Positions 54,117 to 64,000 of a stretch of 64,000 nt of DNA are shown piece after piece. Numbering within the stretch: the first letter of the stretch is position 1; each line of letters starts with the position of its first letter. Both the position numbers and the translations under genes were made by a program. The notes beneath the pieces were generated by a model. That model was not told the DNA's origin and made no database searches. It was given only the letters and a program-made list of their open reading frames with translations. The DNA comes from Pseudopyrenochaeta lycopersici (Eukaryota; Ascomycota; Dothideomycetes; Pleosporales; Pseudopyrenochaetaceae): assembly GCA_003313425.1 (NCBI GenBank), contig NHZP01000084.1, forward strand, positions 1-64,000. The letters run 5' to 3'.

Positions 54117-56952
54117 CAGTGTGTTAAATGGATGGATCGGCCAGCCGATCCAAATCCATTTGGTGGCTTGGATGGCTTGTGGATAAACGCCTGATCTAAG
54201 CCAAATTGGTCTTTGAGGATGAAGCCACCGAACTATATTTGATCTCTGAAGAGCGTGATTACGACTAGTTACATTGCTGGATCGCTCGCCATCATGTCAA
54301 TGATGCTGGCACGATCCCACGAGTACAGGCATTGCGCGGCTTGGATTGTATCCTGCTCAAGATGATTACGACGCTTCGTAACCATGAGTTCCATATGGCT
54401 GAAGGCTCGTTCAGTTCATCGCTCATTGCTGGGATAGATAGCATGTCAAACGCCATCTGCGCAAGATGAGGATATTCCTTTAAGCCGACTGTACGCCACC
54501 ATTGAATTGGGCAGTCGTTAACATCAATAATTGCTTGATCACAGAAACGCTCGAACTCATTTTGAGGAGTAGCCTTGCGGGCGTCCGAGTGGACCTTGTC
54601 AAGATGTTGCCGACGATGAGCAACGATCTTGTTCGGCTCACGTTGCTTCCGCGGTGAGATAGCTTCCGATACAACTTGCTTCTTGTACTGAAGCGCATAC
54701 AACGACTTGACGGACTTCTTGCCTGATAAAACTCGAGACTTCTTGCGAGCCCATCTCTGCTTAATGAAGCACCAAGTGTAACTCGGATGAAGTACTGTCG
54801 CCGCAAGATATGCGGGAGAGTCGTCGAGTGTGGCGTAATATTCTTCTGCCTTGTCGAGCGCAAGTTTGATCTGGGACTTGAAATGCCATTGACCTTCGGT
54901 AGCCGCTGCCGGCGCGTCCTTGTAACTGTTGTACGCTTCGGTAAGGTGCTCGACGATACACTCGAGGTCTGGCATGACATTGAAAAGTCCACAAGTCCTC
55001 CCATCACCCGGGCGGCCTTGCAGGTCCATGGTAGCCTCCCAGCATGGCTCGAGGAACTTCGCATACTGAGCAAGAATAGCCCAGTCATCCTCGGAGAGTG
55101 TATCCTGTATGATTGCATTTCGAGCTGTATCGGGATCGTTGTCATATTTCTTAGTCTTCTTCTTTGAAGCCGCTTCGCGCTCACTTTGGATGAAGTCGTT
55201 GAACGGCGCGCGCAGAGGAAGCAGCGTCTTAATCTCGTCATAGACACTGTTCCAGCGAGTATCATTGCTCCTGTAGAGTTCGCGAGTCTTTATTGTATGC
55301 CACTCGTCTTTGTCGACTATCTGCTCGAAATATTGTCGTTGTTTATTATGCCAGCGATTCCTTCCCGACGGACTTGAATAAGTCCAGACAATCAAGTTAT
55401 GAGCTCTGCCGACCGGTCCCGTCCTCCTCCAGTGCTTCAATTCATCCCGCAAGTTTGCTGGAATCGCATCTTCCGATTCGAAAAGTTTCTTGTCAAATCC
55501 GAACAAGAGATGGCGCGCAATCAAGTTGATAATATGGCTAGCGCAGCGAAGACGTCGCTCCTTGGGTTTGAAGCCGAATCTCGCTCCGATTGCTTCCATT
55601 GCCGTGTCATTGTTCAAGGCATTATCCAACACAAAGCATCCTAGCTTGCCTGCAATGTTAAAGTCCTCAGTAACTGTGATAACTTGGTCTGCGATGTCGA
55701 CACCGCAGTGAGACTCACTCTGCTCCGGCGACGATAGAAGAATCGACTGCGTCTTGAAATTGGCATCCAGAAAGTGAGCCGTGACTCCGTTCAGTGAGAG
55801 ACAATTACCAGAGGTCCACAAGTCGAAGGCGATGTGGATCTTGCTGATGGCATTGTGCAAGGCGTTTTTCACGGTAGCCTTGTGAATTTGGTAGCCCCGC
55901 ATAATCCAGTTACGCACAGTTCGACCACAAGGCAAGGCAACACCCGTATGCGGTGAGAGATAGGTAATGAAATCGCGAAAGACCTCACTATCCAGCTGGC
56001 GGAAGGAGACATTGTTGTACACAATCCAACGTGTGAGTAGCTTCCGAAAATGCACCTCGTCAAAGGCGATTGCTAACTCATTCAGGGTAGCCTGCTCCGC
56101 CAATCTATATGCATCAAGACTTACTGGTGGTGGTAAACCTATTGCCTGCATATTGTTCCACCGATTGTCTTCTTATTCCACCCAAGCCTGTGGACTTGGT
56201 GAAGATGATCGGACGCATTACTGCTTCCTTTGTCGACCATGTAATGGTAAGTGTGCTGGGCTGGAAACGACGGGTCTGCCTTGTGACATATCATACAAAG
56301 CCACCAGCGTGAGCCGGCCTCCGTCTCTTCAGTTGGCATGTCAAATTGCCATATCCACGAACGCAGGCCGCCCGTCAATCGCTGAAGCAGTATAGTGTGG
56401 CCAGGCAGTCTATCCCACTCGGCTTCACGATGGTCGAACTTCGATTGCTTGAACTGATTTGGCTCGCCAAGCTGTACTTTCATACTCAGATCTGAGTTCA
56501 AAGTTGGAAAGGTAGTAAGAGTTGACACCTCCGATACGTCGAAGCTACATCTGAGACAATTACGGAGGCTCCGCTGATATCTGATGGTGACGACGGTTCC
56601 GACGATGGCGTCAATGAGAGATATTTGGCGCGATATCCAGCACGTGCTGCCTTCATATCTGGATATCAACGGGATTCTTGAGGCTCAAAGTTTATCTTAC
56701 TGAAGTCCAAAGAACACTGAATATTGGGTGAAAAAGAAGGCATCATGAAGCTTTGGATATAGGTGGGAGAAACAGTGCGTTCGAAACTTCATCGTTATCA
56801 GGGGCTCGCTAACTAAGGAAATTGGAGGCGATGGCTGAAGCCACACTACCGCATATGGATGGATCGCCAAATCCACTATGCATCTGGATTCAGCCATCCA
56901 AAGCCATATTTGGATGGATCATCCAAATCGGCACCATCCGTTTAATACACTG
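54117..56952 (-). mobile_element. hAT transposon 2, complete ends
   Basis: 2836 bp with imperfect termini CAGTGTGTTAAATGGATGG and, at the other end, CAGTGTATTAAACGGATGG. Exact 8-bp duplication GCTGTAGG at 54109-54116 and 56953-56960. Many subterminal TGGATGGATC/GATCCA copies. It interrupts the C-terminal tail of the MULE 2 transposase, whose frame resumes beyond. Confidence 0.93.
54292..56669 (-). pseudogene. hAT transposase with frame breaks
   Basis: BED-type finger at about 56330-56190 (WWLCMICHKADPSF, then NASDHLHQVHRLGW), then a frame change to the long frame (56151-54292): ISKIHIAFDLWTSGNCLSLN (first Asp), GCFVLDNALNNDTAMEAI (second Asp), RLRCASHIINLIARHLLFG and CPIQWWRTVGLKEYPHLAQM (hATC). 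Near 54415 the frame slips after IPAMSDE: the expected ending (FSHMELMVTKRRNHLEQDTI) is present one frame away. So at least one indel, and another between finger and core unless an intron is there. Confidence 0.8.
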
Positions 56953-58025
56953 GCTGTAGGAATCGACACGGTAACAGAGGTGTTTACTTGTCGCAGGGCT
57001 TCAGCGAGTGTTTGACCCTGGGGTTGAAGGTGAGGTTGGAAGTGAGGAACAGAAGGCGGCACGCGTCGCTCGAAAGCTGATGGATCTCGTCGAGTTGATG
57101 CCTCGTTCCTCCTCAGCCCACCTCTTGTTTGAGCGGTGAGAGGCTCTAGAACAGACTGATGTGGCCTTGGAGACAGGCAGATTGACGGTCCTTGTTCACG
57201 TTGATACCGCCAGTGGTCATCGTAAAGGTGATTCAGTCGTAACGTTGAACCAGATCTCCTCACGTCTTGCAGCGTATGGCGACATGGAAGGCCATTTGTT
57301 TTCTCGAACAGGCCGGAACAAGGATGTTCGCCGCGAAGCTCTCTCTGCTCCTTCTGGCGCAGCAGATCCTGTTGCCTAATGCGCTCGATCGCCGGTGGCG
57401 TCAGGACGTTATGGATGCCAGGAGGCAGGAATGGCATTGCCTCTAGCTTATGCCCGAACTTGACGCTATGTTTGGAGGAAGCAAGTTCCTTTCTGTACTT
57501 GTTGTATTGACTCCTGACCATTTGCTCAGTCCTTCCTACAACGCGCAGCAAGTCGCGTCTCGAAGTCATGAGGTAGTCCTTCAGGACCTTGTGCATTCCT
57601 TCAACGGGCGAACTTGTGATGGTGTTATAGTGTCGGTGGTGAGAAGTCCAAGCAGCTGCCCACTCGGTGCGTGTAAGGTATTGGTTGTCTTGCAGGTATC
57701 TGCAGAGTTCCTGCTGGTGGCTGTAGTCTTTAAGCAGATCGTTTCCACTTCAGCTGGAACTCCAGCGGTCTCTTTGCGTAGACGAGTTGCCGTAATTAGT
57801 TCTGTAAGTAACTTTTTTAGAGGACGGCTTCCCTCAAAGTCTCTTGGGCGATTGGCATGGGGCATACCTGAGTCCAACGCTTCATGAACGCAGCCCTATG
57901 CTCAGCGATCCTCTGCTTCTCTTCCTTCGTCGTGCCATCAGCGTCTCGCCAGGTCTGCTGAGCCTTAGTCTGGACGTTTTTGTTGATGTGCCATACGCAC
58001 AGAAGCTGAGGGACTTCTGGAAGTA

Positions 58026-59353
58026 CAGTCACGGGACAAAAGTTCGGTTCGCGAAGCGACGCGTCAAAGCGTCCCTCATCAACACCAAATTTTCAAACCA
58101 CTACCAAAATGCCACAACGCCGTCAATTTGGCCAGGAAATAAGTGGCAATGCAAGAACAACCACCCGATTAACCCCGAATGAACGCACAAGAATTATCGC
58201 GAAGTCGGAAGCAGGGTGTGGCGCGAAGGAGTTAGCAGAAGAATTTCGCGTCACACCCAAATGTGTACGCGACACCTTGCGACGATGGCAGGTCCACCAC
58301 ACCACAAAAGACCTACCTCGATCTGGGCGCCCTAAGATACTATCGCAACGTGACGAGCGAGTGCTGTTTCGAATGGCTCGAAAATATCCTAAAATAGAGT
58401 ATAGGCAGCTCCTTGAAGAAGCTGCCCTCACCAATCAAATATCTGCCAAAACTGCGTACAGAGTGCTTAAGAGGTATGACCTAAAGAAGTTTAGATGCAA
58501 GCGTAGACCTAAGATCACTCAATATACGGCAGGAAGAAGAAGAGCGTGGGAGAGGAAGTGGCGGCATTTCGACTGGAAGAGGAGGACCATGCGCTTTTCT
58601 GATGAGTGCTCTATTCAGAAAGGCTCTGGTTCTAACCAGGAATGGTGCTTCCGCTATCCCGATGAGAAATGGAGGCATGAGATGATAGAGGAGCATGATA
58701 CGTCGCGTCCTCCTGCGCAGATGGTGTGGGCGTCAATCTGGATTGATAGAAGGGGGAGGGCCCAGAAGAGTCCGCTAGTGATTATGGAGAGGGACCCCAA
58801 CGCCCCCCATAATGGCTACTCAGCTTGGAGCTATACCCAGGCGCTAGAAGAAGGTCTCCTCCACAATTATCGGAGGGGCGACCTCTTCCAACAGGATAAT
58901 GCACGCATACACACTGCACGAGCAACTGGCGCGTGGTTACGGAGGCACCGTATGAACGTTGTCAACTTCCCACCCTACTCACCAGACCTCAACCCTATCG
59001 AGCACATGTGGTGGGTACTAAAAAGGAAGGTAAATGAGCTTCACCCAGAGCTAGCCACGACTGGCGAGTCTGCAGAGGGCTGGGAGCGATTTTGCGAAGC
59101 ATTGAAGGAAGCATGGCAGAAGATCCCTAATTCGTACGTGAAGACGCTTATTCTATCTATGCCGCAACGCCTTGCTGCTCTAAGGCATGCGCACGGTTAT
59201 CAAACAAAATATTAAGCTTTTTACAATAAATTGACGCCTCTTTTTACGTTATTACGACTTTTGGGGGTTTATTAATAGATAGGGTAGAGAGAGGTGTTGA
59301 TGTTCGGACCTCGTATTCGGTTGTCGGTGAACCGAACTTTTGTCCTAGTACTG
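58026..59353 (+). mobile_element. Tc1-type transposon, complete
   Basis: 1328 bp with inverted termini CAGTCACGGGACAAAAGTTC and CAGTACTAGGACAAAAGTTC (minus strand), flanked by TA (58024-58025, 59354-59355). One TA plus the flanks gives back a continuous MULE reading frame. Confidence 0.95.
58109..59215 (+). CDS. Tc1/mariner transposase (368 aa), apparently intact
   Basis: Nuclear cut-and-paste transposase. Paired-like double HTH at the N-terminus (TRLTPNERTRIIAKSEAGCG, AKELAEEFRVTPKCVRDTLR; then PKIEYRQLLEEAALTNQISA), a GRPK AT-hook-like linker (SGRPKILS), and the catalytic triad MRFSDECSIQKG (Asp), DLFQQDNARIHTA (Asp) and YSPDLNPIEHMWW (Glu). The second Asp and the Glu are separated by 34 residues, i.e. 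DD34E, the Tc1 arrangement. No stops. Transcribed opposite to the host MULE. Confidence 0.95.
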   Translation: MPQRRQFGQEISGNARTTTRLTPNERTRIIAKSEAGCGAKELAEEFRVTPKCVRDTLRRWQVHHTTKDLPRSGRPKILSQRDERVLFRMARKYPKIEYRQLLEEAALTNQISAKTAYRVLKRYDLKKFRCKRRPKITQYTAGRRRAWERKWRHFDWKRRTMRFSDECSIQKGSGSNQEWCFRYPDEKWRHEMIEEHDTSRPPAQMVWASIWIDRRGRAQKSPLVIMERDPNAPHNGYSAWSYTQALEEGLLHNYRRGDLFQQDNARIHTARATGAWLRRHRMNVVNFPPYSPDLNPIEHMWWVLKRKVNELHPELATTGESAEGWERFCEALKEAWQKIPNSYVKTLILSMPQRLAALRHAHGYQTKY

Positions 59354-60088
59354 TAGTACCCGAGCAGACAACTTCAACGCATCTTCCTGATCACTGATGA
59401 AAACCCGCGGTTGTTGTACCCCTGTCTTAAGGAGGAAGTTTGCGATAGCCCAATAGTAGTCTGCTTGCGTCTCACTACTAAGGAAGCAGAAGCCTGCAGA
59501 GAAGAAGGTCTGCAGGTTGGAGCAGCCGAGTATATGCAACAATGGAAGTCTGTACTTGTTGGTGCGGTAGGTGCAGTCCATCAACAGTACGTCGGGGTTT
59601 GCCACCAGCAACTCGACCTGCTTCTGGTGGGCGAAGAAGAGATTTTGTACGCGGTTATTATCATCCTTCTTCACCGCGAAGACCCAGTCTGCCATAGATA
59701 AGTCGTCTAATAATGTCTCCATTGGACTCCTGCCGTTCAAGTGTTTCTCCCAAATTGCCTTCCTCTCGCCTCGGATATCAGTGGCAGAAACCGGTGTATC
59801 TTGGTCTTCCCTTTGGATTGCCGCTAGTATCTGCATCGGCCGCGCGCCCCAGCGTGCTTGAGCGCATCATACGCTTCTTCATAGGAGCTGTAGAGCTGGT
59901 CTGGAGGGGGGTAATGTCTTCCATACTCAGATGCTCAAGACAAGAAAACACATGTAACACCTACGTTCTTCTCTAACTGGTTACCTGCGGCGGAGACGCG
60001 ATGGTGTCGCGGTAATGTCGCGTTCATAGATTACGCGCTAAGCCAACCGAGGTGATTGATTCAAAACCTTGGGGACAAATCTCACTAG

Positions 60089-60090
<2 letters not shown>

Positions 60091-60145
<55 letters not shown>

Positions 60146-60147
60146 CA
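60091..60147. repeat. (AATC)n microsatellite, probable LINE tail
   Basis: About 14 AATC units. The same repeat ends the LINE at 45040. MULE 2 starts precisely at its left edge. No LINE coding sequence is seen to the right. Confidence 0.85.
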
Positions 60148-61174
60148 TAACAGCTCGGCTCTCCGCTCGAAGGTCCTGGTGCAGCCCCAATTAACAAAGC
60201 CTAAAGCTTGGAAAACGCAGAAAAGGTCCAATTGGCCATCGATGTGAACATCTTGCCATTGGTGTAGCCGTCACCTGCGCACAGACCCGTGGGGGGCTTT
60301 GCCCGGCGCCAATTGGCAATGCGGGGCTGGTCGTCGATTACCACTGCTTCGACGTTGAAAAAAGATGCGCTTCACTAACGGTCGTGGCGTCATTTTCACA
60401 TGCGAGGGAGGAGCTGCAAACACCCCTCTACGCAAGCATACGGATCAAAGATTGTCTACTTCTCGGCGACCAGCGTCCTCAGGACAGGCTCATCTTCATA
60501 AATGTCATCCGCATCATCTTGCGCCCTTCTACAGTCTCTCCCACAAGCATGCGGGTTTCTTCTATGTATATAGATCTCCCGAGGATATATGTATACTATT
60601 AGCGAAAGGTAGTTAGCCTAAGTGTGGGTCCCAGTGGCTGGGGTACGCTTGGATCAAGTAATCTCAGAGATATTTAGTCTGTACTTTGTACGTAGCTTTC
60701 TGTATGCCTCTTTAGTTCATATGCCTTCTCCTTTGCCTGCGAAAATGACGCCATCCCCGGATGTCAGCCCCAACAATGATCGGCAATCTGCCCCGCAGTG
60801 AGATATGTCGATAGCCGATGCTGAACTTCCGCGGAGGATAATCTCTGCTATACATGGTCTAGTCTGGCCGTGGGCAATCGGCCAGTTGTTGGGAACATCA
60901 GTAGTGTTGATGAGTATGACAGTTCGTATATTTATTTGCGTCTAGATGAAGACCTCGCACTAGGAGAGTTCCGCACTTCGCCCAACAAAATGTGAAGTTC
61001 AATGCCCCATCCAATATTCCCTGTCGCATGAGTATACTATATTACTTGCGCCATCTTCAAAGTCACATCCAAGATGCCGGCGCCCACGGCGCTGAACGCT
61101 AGGAAACAATCCCAGCAAAAATCGAGGAAGGAGAAGAAATTTAAGGACCAGCTGACTTCCTCAAACAATTGTCA
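60148..61174. other. Intergenic, about 1 kb; nothing recognised
   Basis: Normal GC. An open stretch at 60365-60616 shows no domain. Downstream end of the gluconokinase gene. Confidence 0.4.
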
Positions 61175-61914
61175 TTATTCAGTCTCCAAGATCTTGTCAA
61201 CAGCAATGGTTGCAGGCTTCTCGACCTCCAGTTGACCGCCCTTCGCATCAATAATATCTACATCATTCAGTCTCTTGGTCTCGTCCTCGTCTGGTTCCTC
61301 GAGCGCAGCGAGTTGGCTAACGTCCATCGAATCTTTCATGTAGTGGCCCTTCCTAGCGCCAACGCGGGTCAGAAGCGTTTCCCTGCTGGCACGTAGATAA
61401 ACAAAGTGGGCATTGGCGTTTGAATCTTCGGCGTACAGTCGAACAGTACGAATGACGTCTCGATACTTCTTCTTGAGGGCGCTGCAAGTAATGACAACAC
61501 TCGTAGCTTCCTTCTTCAAAGCGACCAGCGCTTCGTCTCGCAACGAAACCAGCCAGTCCCTCCGATCAGCGTCGTCCAGGGGAATATTGTTAACCATTCT
61601 CGCAATGTTCGCCAGAGGATGGAACTGCGAATGTGTAAGAAGAGCTTCGAAATGACATTTAGATTTAACTCACGTCATCGCCTTCGATGTAGACGAAGCC
61701 ATAGCGTTCGGCCAGGAATTTGGCAACAGTGCTCTTTCCACACCCAGCCGGGGCTGGTGACAATTAGAATATGGTGATGGTTTGGAATGGAAATGGTGGT
61801 AGAAGGCTTTGCGGCTTTCAATGATGAAGCGTTGCAGGGTGAAGCGGGCATAGAAGCAGGAGGCGTAGCATAGTGCATAGGTGTTGAATGTTGTGGCTCG
61901 GGGCGTTGCAACAT
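61175..61914 (-). CDS. Gluconokinase, with a one-base frame break at the P-loop
   Basis: Phosphorylates D-gluconate to 6-phosphogluconate with ATP, feeding the pentose phosphate pathway in the cytosol. Exon 1 61914-61674 (GTGAGT donor), exon 2 61624-61175. The P-loop region AGCGKSTVAKFLAERYGFVY and IEGDD are present, as are NNIPLDDADRRDWLVSL, VVITCSALKKKYRDVIRTV and GHYMKDSM, all marks of the GntK family. The ATG frame (MLQRPEPQHS...HHILIVTS) is one base out of phase with the P-loop; the shift falls at a run of four G (61750-61753, C run on the coding strand). A gene this otherwise intact suggests either a base-calling error or a young null allele. The 50-residue N-terminal extension is unusual and could be a targeting sequence. 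Confidence 0.82.
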
Positions 61915-62583
61915 ATTGAAGGTGACGGTAAAGCTAACGATGAGGTGTTATGGTTATCAAGAGCCCAAGGTAATAGAGGGTGCGAGCAATTGGTGTTCTG
62001 GTGGACAAAGGAAGCGGCTAGGGTAATATATAGGTTGGGCCGTCCTATGTAACCAAGGCTACAAATGCTGTCATAATTGCCATCCCGATTTGCGGCTGGA
62101 GCAGTGCTCTTTTAAAAGACGCGAGCGCCCGTAAGAGTGCCTCCCGTTCAGACCCCGGAGATTGCATGACAGTAAGAGCGTGACCAGAGTTCGGTGCAGA
62201 GTTTCAAGTAGCCAAGAATGGTGACGGGGGGATTATGAGAGAATGAGGGCGCTGGCTGAAGGGATCTCCTATTATTTGAAGCCAGTGGCGTCCAGCCACA
62301 TGAATTATCGTTGCAATTGGCCCGTGCAGACATCAGCCTCCCTCTGGTTGGCTACCGGCCGCGGGAGATCCTCATAGCCCCTAAGGCTGAGATTGAACGA
62401 CCAATGTCAGTGGCGACTTTGACGGTCCAGGCTAACCTGAAGTGTCCTAGCTGACGTTTCGGCCCCAGCTCCCCGACTTTAAAGTTGCCGTCCACACAGA
62501 AATGCCACCAGGGCCATCGCAAGTGACGACATATAACTATGCCTCATAGCTTCAATCCATGATGAGACATCGGTGAATCCTGT
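61915..62583. other. Intergenic; nothing recognised
   Basis: No open frame with a domain and no element end. Confidence 0.4.
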
Positions 62584-62639
62584 GTGCGTCTGGCGGCTAA
62601 GGATCTTCTTCAGGCCCGATCGGCTGGCATCTGGGCTGT

Positions 62640-62882
62640 CGGTTTCCATTCAACATGTAGTCTGCCTTCGGCTACGTCCTATCGTACCCATTGGTGGTGT
62701 ACGTCGACGTGCCTGAGCTTGGTCAGAATCTTCTCGACTGCCTCATTCGTAATTGAGACAGTCCGTTGGTTGTACGCGTTGGTCCCATCGCGGCCTGAGC
62801 TGCTCGACAAATGCCGAGACACGGGAGGTGAGGACCCCGACAACAAAGACCCCAGTTCTACTGAATCTGTTAGCCTTTGCAT
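62640..62882 (-). pseudogene. Copia RNase H C-terminal scrap
   Basis: The minus strand contains NQRTVSITNEAVEKILTKLR and HVDVHHQWVR, matching the end of the Copia RNase H (compare LRHVDIHNHWLRQEV in the complete element). Very short, no LTR, different family member. Confidence 0.65.
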
Positions 62883-63111
62883 ATCTGCACCGGCATGCGC
62901 TCTCTGTTTGAGTGGGTAGCGTGCATGGGCCAGGATACGCCCATTCTATCCAAAGGTGACGCACCGTCCTGACACATCCCCGACGATATAATATGCAGGT
63001 TTTCCTCAACGAGGCTCGATAACAACTTCCAATGCATTGCCTTACCGCCTTACCGCCCTTCTCAGTCTCCACCGGCTGGTCCGATCTGACAAACTCTAGA
63101 GCTCTTAAAGC
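62883..63111. promoter_or_regulatory. Upstream region of the Zn2Cys6 gene
   Basis: Short stretch between the Copia scrap and the start at 63112. No specific site can be named. Confidence 0.25.
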
Positions 63112-64000
63112 ATGGAGCATGGCGGCGATCAGGGTCCCTGGTGTATAAATCCAGAGCATCACCTCAGTGGCGACGTACCCAGCTGCGATAATCACACCAT
63201 CAATCATACTCATTACAATGGACCGGTCTTTCACCTACCACCAACGCCTCCGGGTCAGCAGTATGGCCAACCGCTTGATCCACAGCAAGCTAGAAGAAAG
63301 AAAGTCCGGGCCACCCAGGCGTGTAACCACTGCCGTTCGCGGAGGCAGAAATGCGACGAAGCCCGGCCATGCCAGTTCTGCAGAGAGAACAATTTCGATT
63401 GCCAGTACAAGGACGTTCCACCTCCAAAGTGCGTAGCCACCTACTTCTGTACGGTTCGTCGCTGACACTTTGCAGACAAGATAGAAGCATGATGCAGCTC
63501 CAGGACAGTGTGAACAACATATCTGATGTCCTGAGCAGCTTCGTGGGTGAGTTTAACACGTGGAAGCAGAGCATTGAGAGCAGACTACCACCAGGGCGAG
63601 GCCTCGAGATGATCTCGAATCACGCTTCGCCTGAAGCGGCTTTCGCTGCCCCCATGAGGGATCCCAGTATGTCGAGATGGCCTACGCCTGTTCAGGGAAG
63701 AGGCCAGCTTCGTCGAGTGAGTAGCATAAAGATGGAACCGCCTATCGGTGCGCAAGCATCGACTCCGATCAAGCAAGAAGTCATTCTGGCTGTACCCCAG
63801 CAGCCAGCGACACCGGCCGATAACGTGAGGACCGATCACGGTCGCGCCACGGACAGTGGCCCGAGAGGAAAGAGTGGTCTTCAAAGTGACCACACTACCC
63901 CAGCTCACAAGCTGTTGGCAGAGTGGCATTCCATGACTACCTTCTACAAAGACGTTGACTACTTGAACCGATTGGTATACAGTGGCCGTCAAGTGTCGGA
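63112..64000 (+). CDS. Zn(2)Cys(6) transcription factor, N-terminal part (runs off the right edge)
   Basis: Exon 1 63112-63428; intron 63429-63475 (GTGCGT...TGCAG); exon 2 from 63476 is open to the window end. Zinc cluster at about residues 67-95: basic RRKKVRAT, then ACNHCRSRRQKCDEARPCQF and CRENNFDCQYKD, giving the six Cys with usual spacing (C-x2-C-x6-C-x5-C-x2-C-x6-C). A linker and short coiled coil follow (MMQLQDSVNNISDVLSSFVG), then a Pro/Ser-rich region with IKMEPP and IKQEV (SUMO-site-like) and HKLLAEWHSM before the probable regulatory domain. Nuclear DNA-binding activator or repressor; targets unknown. The start fits the upstream stops; other ATGs are in other frames. Confidence 0.88.

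Larger units (their letters stand above)
53607..59836 (-). pseudogene. MULE 2 transposase, split by Tc1 and hAT
   Basis: Minus-strand pieces in order: 59836-59356 core start (NPDVLLMDCTYRTNKYRLPL, first catalytic Asp; VFISDQEDALKLSARV), then after the Tc1 PEVPQLLCVWHINKNVQTKA (58020-57960), frame-shifted parts to 57596, MHKVLKDYLMTSRRDL..., a SWIM-type CRH motif (TNGLPCRHTL, near 57300), and a Pro/Ser-rich tail to 56961; after the hAT the tail resumes (SIPAPAHIPPPSSL) and ends SPRKRKRRQ at 53607. Besides the two insertions there are independent frame breaks near 59845 and 57820, so it was already non-functional or has decayed since. Confidence 0.82.
53455..60090 (-). mobile_element. Mutator-like element 2 (MULE), invaded by hAT and Tc1
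   Basis: Ends GGCTAGTGAGATTTGTCCCCAA (left, with a second copy of GAGATTTGTCCCC 16 bp inside) and the inverted form ending at 60090. The right end abuts an (AATC)n LINE-like tail. The flanks TATCGCTAC and AATCAATCA do not match, so the target duplication has been lost or one end has recombined. Minus-strand transposase pieces fill the interior. Confidence 0.75.

Noticed and set aside
53455..60090. 9-bp target duplication for MULE 2
   Set aside because: The flanks TATCGCTAC and AATCAATCA do not match, so the claim of a clean insertion was dropped.

Overview
The window is nuclear DNA of a filamentous ascomycete (Pezizomycotina; a Dothideomycete is my best guess, not proven). Reasons: short 46-105 bp GT-AG introns, fungal-only families (CFEM and fungal-rhodopsin receptors, LysM/CBM18 chitin-binding secreted proteins, Zn2Cys6 regulator, 2EXR/F-box-like and fungal BTB proteins), Copia, Tad-type LINE, pogo, Tc1, hAT and MULE elements, and long AT-rich blocks that look like repeats degraded by repeat-induced point mutation (RIP).

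Layout. 1-22,800 is a transposon graveyard: AT-rich, RIP-like hAT remnants, MITEs, minisatellites and solo LTRs, invaded by later GC-balanced elements (a MULE, a Copia with identical LTRs, a pogo element). One nest at 5,116-13,787 has four layers, three of them bounded by exact target-site duplications. 22,800-25,900 holds a rhodopsin-type membrane protein, then LINE and aminoglycoside-phosphotransferase-like debris. 26,400-27,200 is a Copia fragment. 27,500-37,600 is the main gene-rich stretch: a nine-exon killer-toxin-like GH18 chitinase with an N-terminal NucA/NucB-like nuclease domain, divergent from a secreted LysM+CBM18 protein, followed by a four-LysM secreted protein and an F-box protein. 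38,150-45,041 is a truncated host gene followed by a LINE that was hit by a small in-frame insertion and by a full hAT element. 45,100-53,450 holds a MULE-type MITE, a pogo fragment, a CFEM receptor, a probably broken BTB gene and a 2EXR-type protein. 53,455-60,147 is a second MULE carrying a hAT and an intact Tc1 element. 61,000-64,000 has a gluconokinase with a one-base frame break, a Copia scrap and the start of a Zn2Cys6 transcription factor that runs off the window.

How the genes may work together. The chitinase and the two LysM proteins form a chitin-handling cluster; such chitinases lying beside LysM genes is a known fungal arrangement. The chitinase may act as an antagonism protein: chitinase and chitin-binding modules to breach a cell wall plus a nuclease-like domain, separated by dibasic processing sites. 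That is inference from architecture. Most remaining DNA records rounds of transposition: older layers AT-rich, younger layers not.
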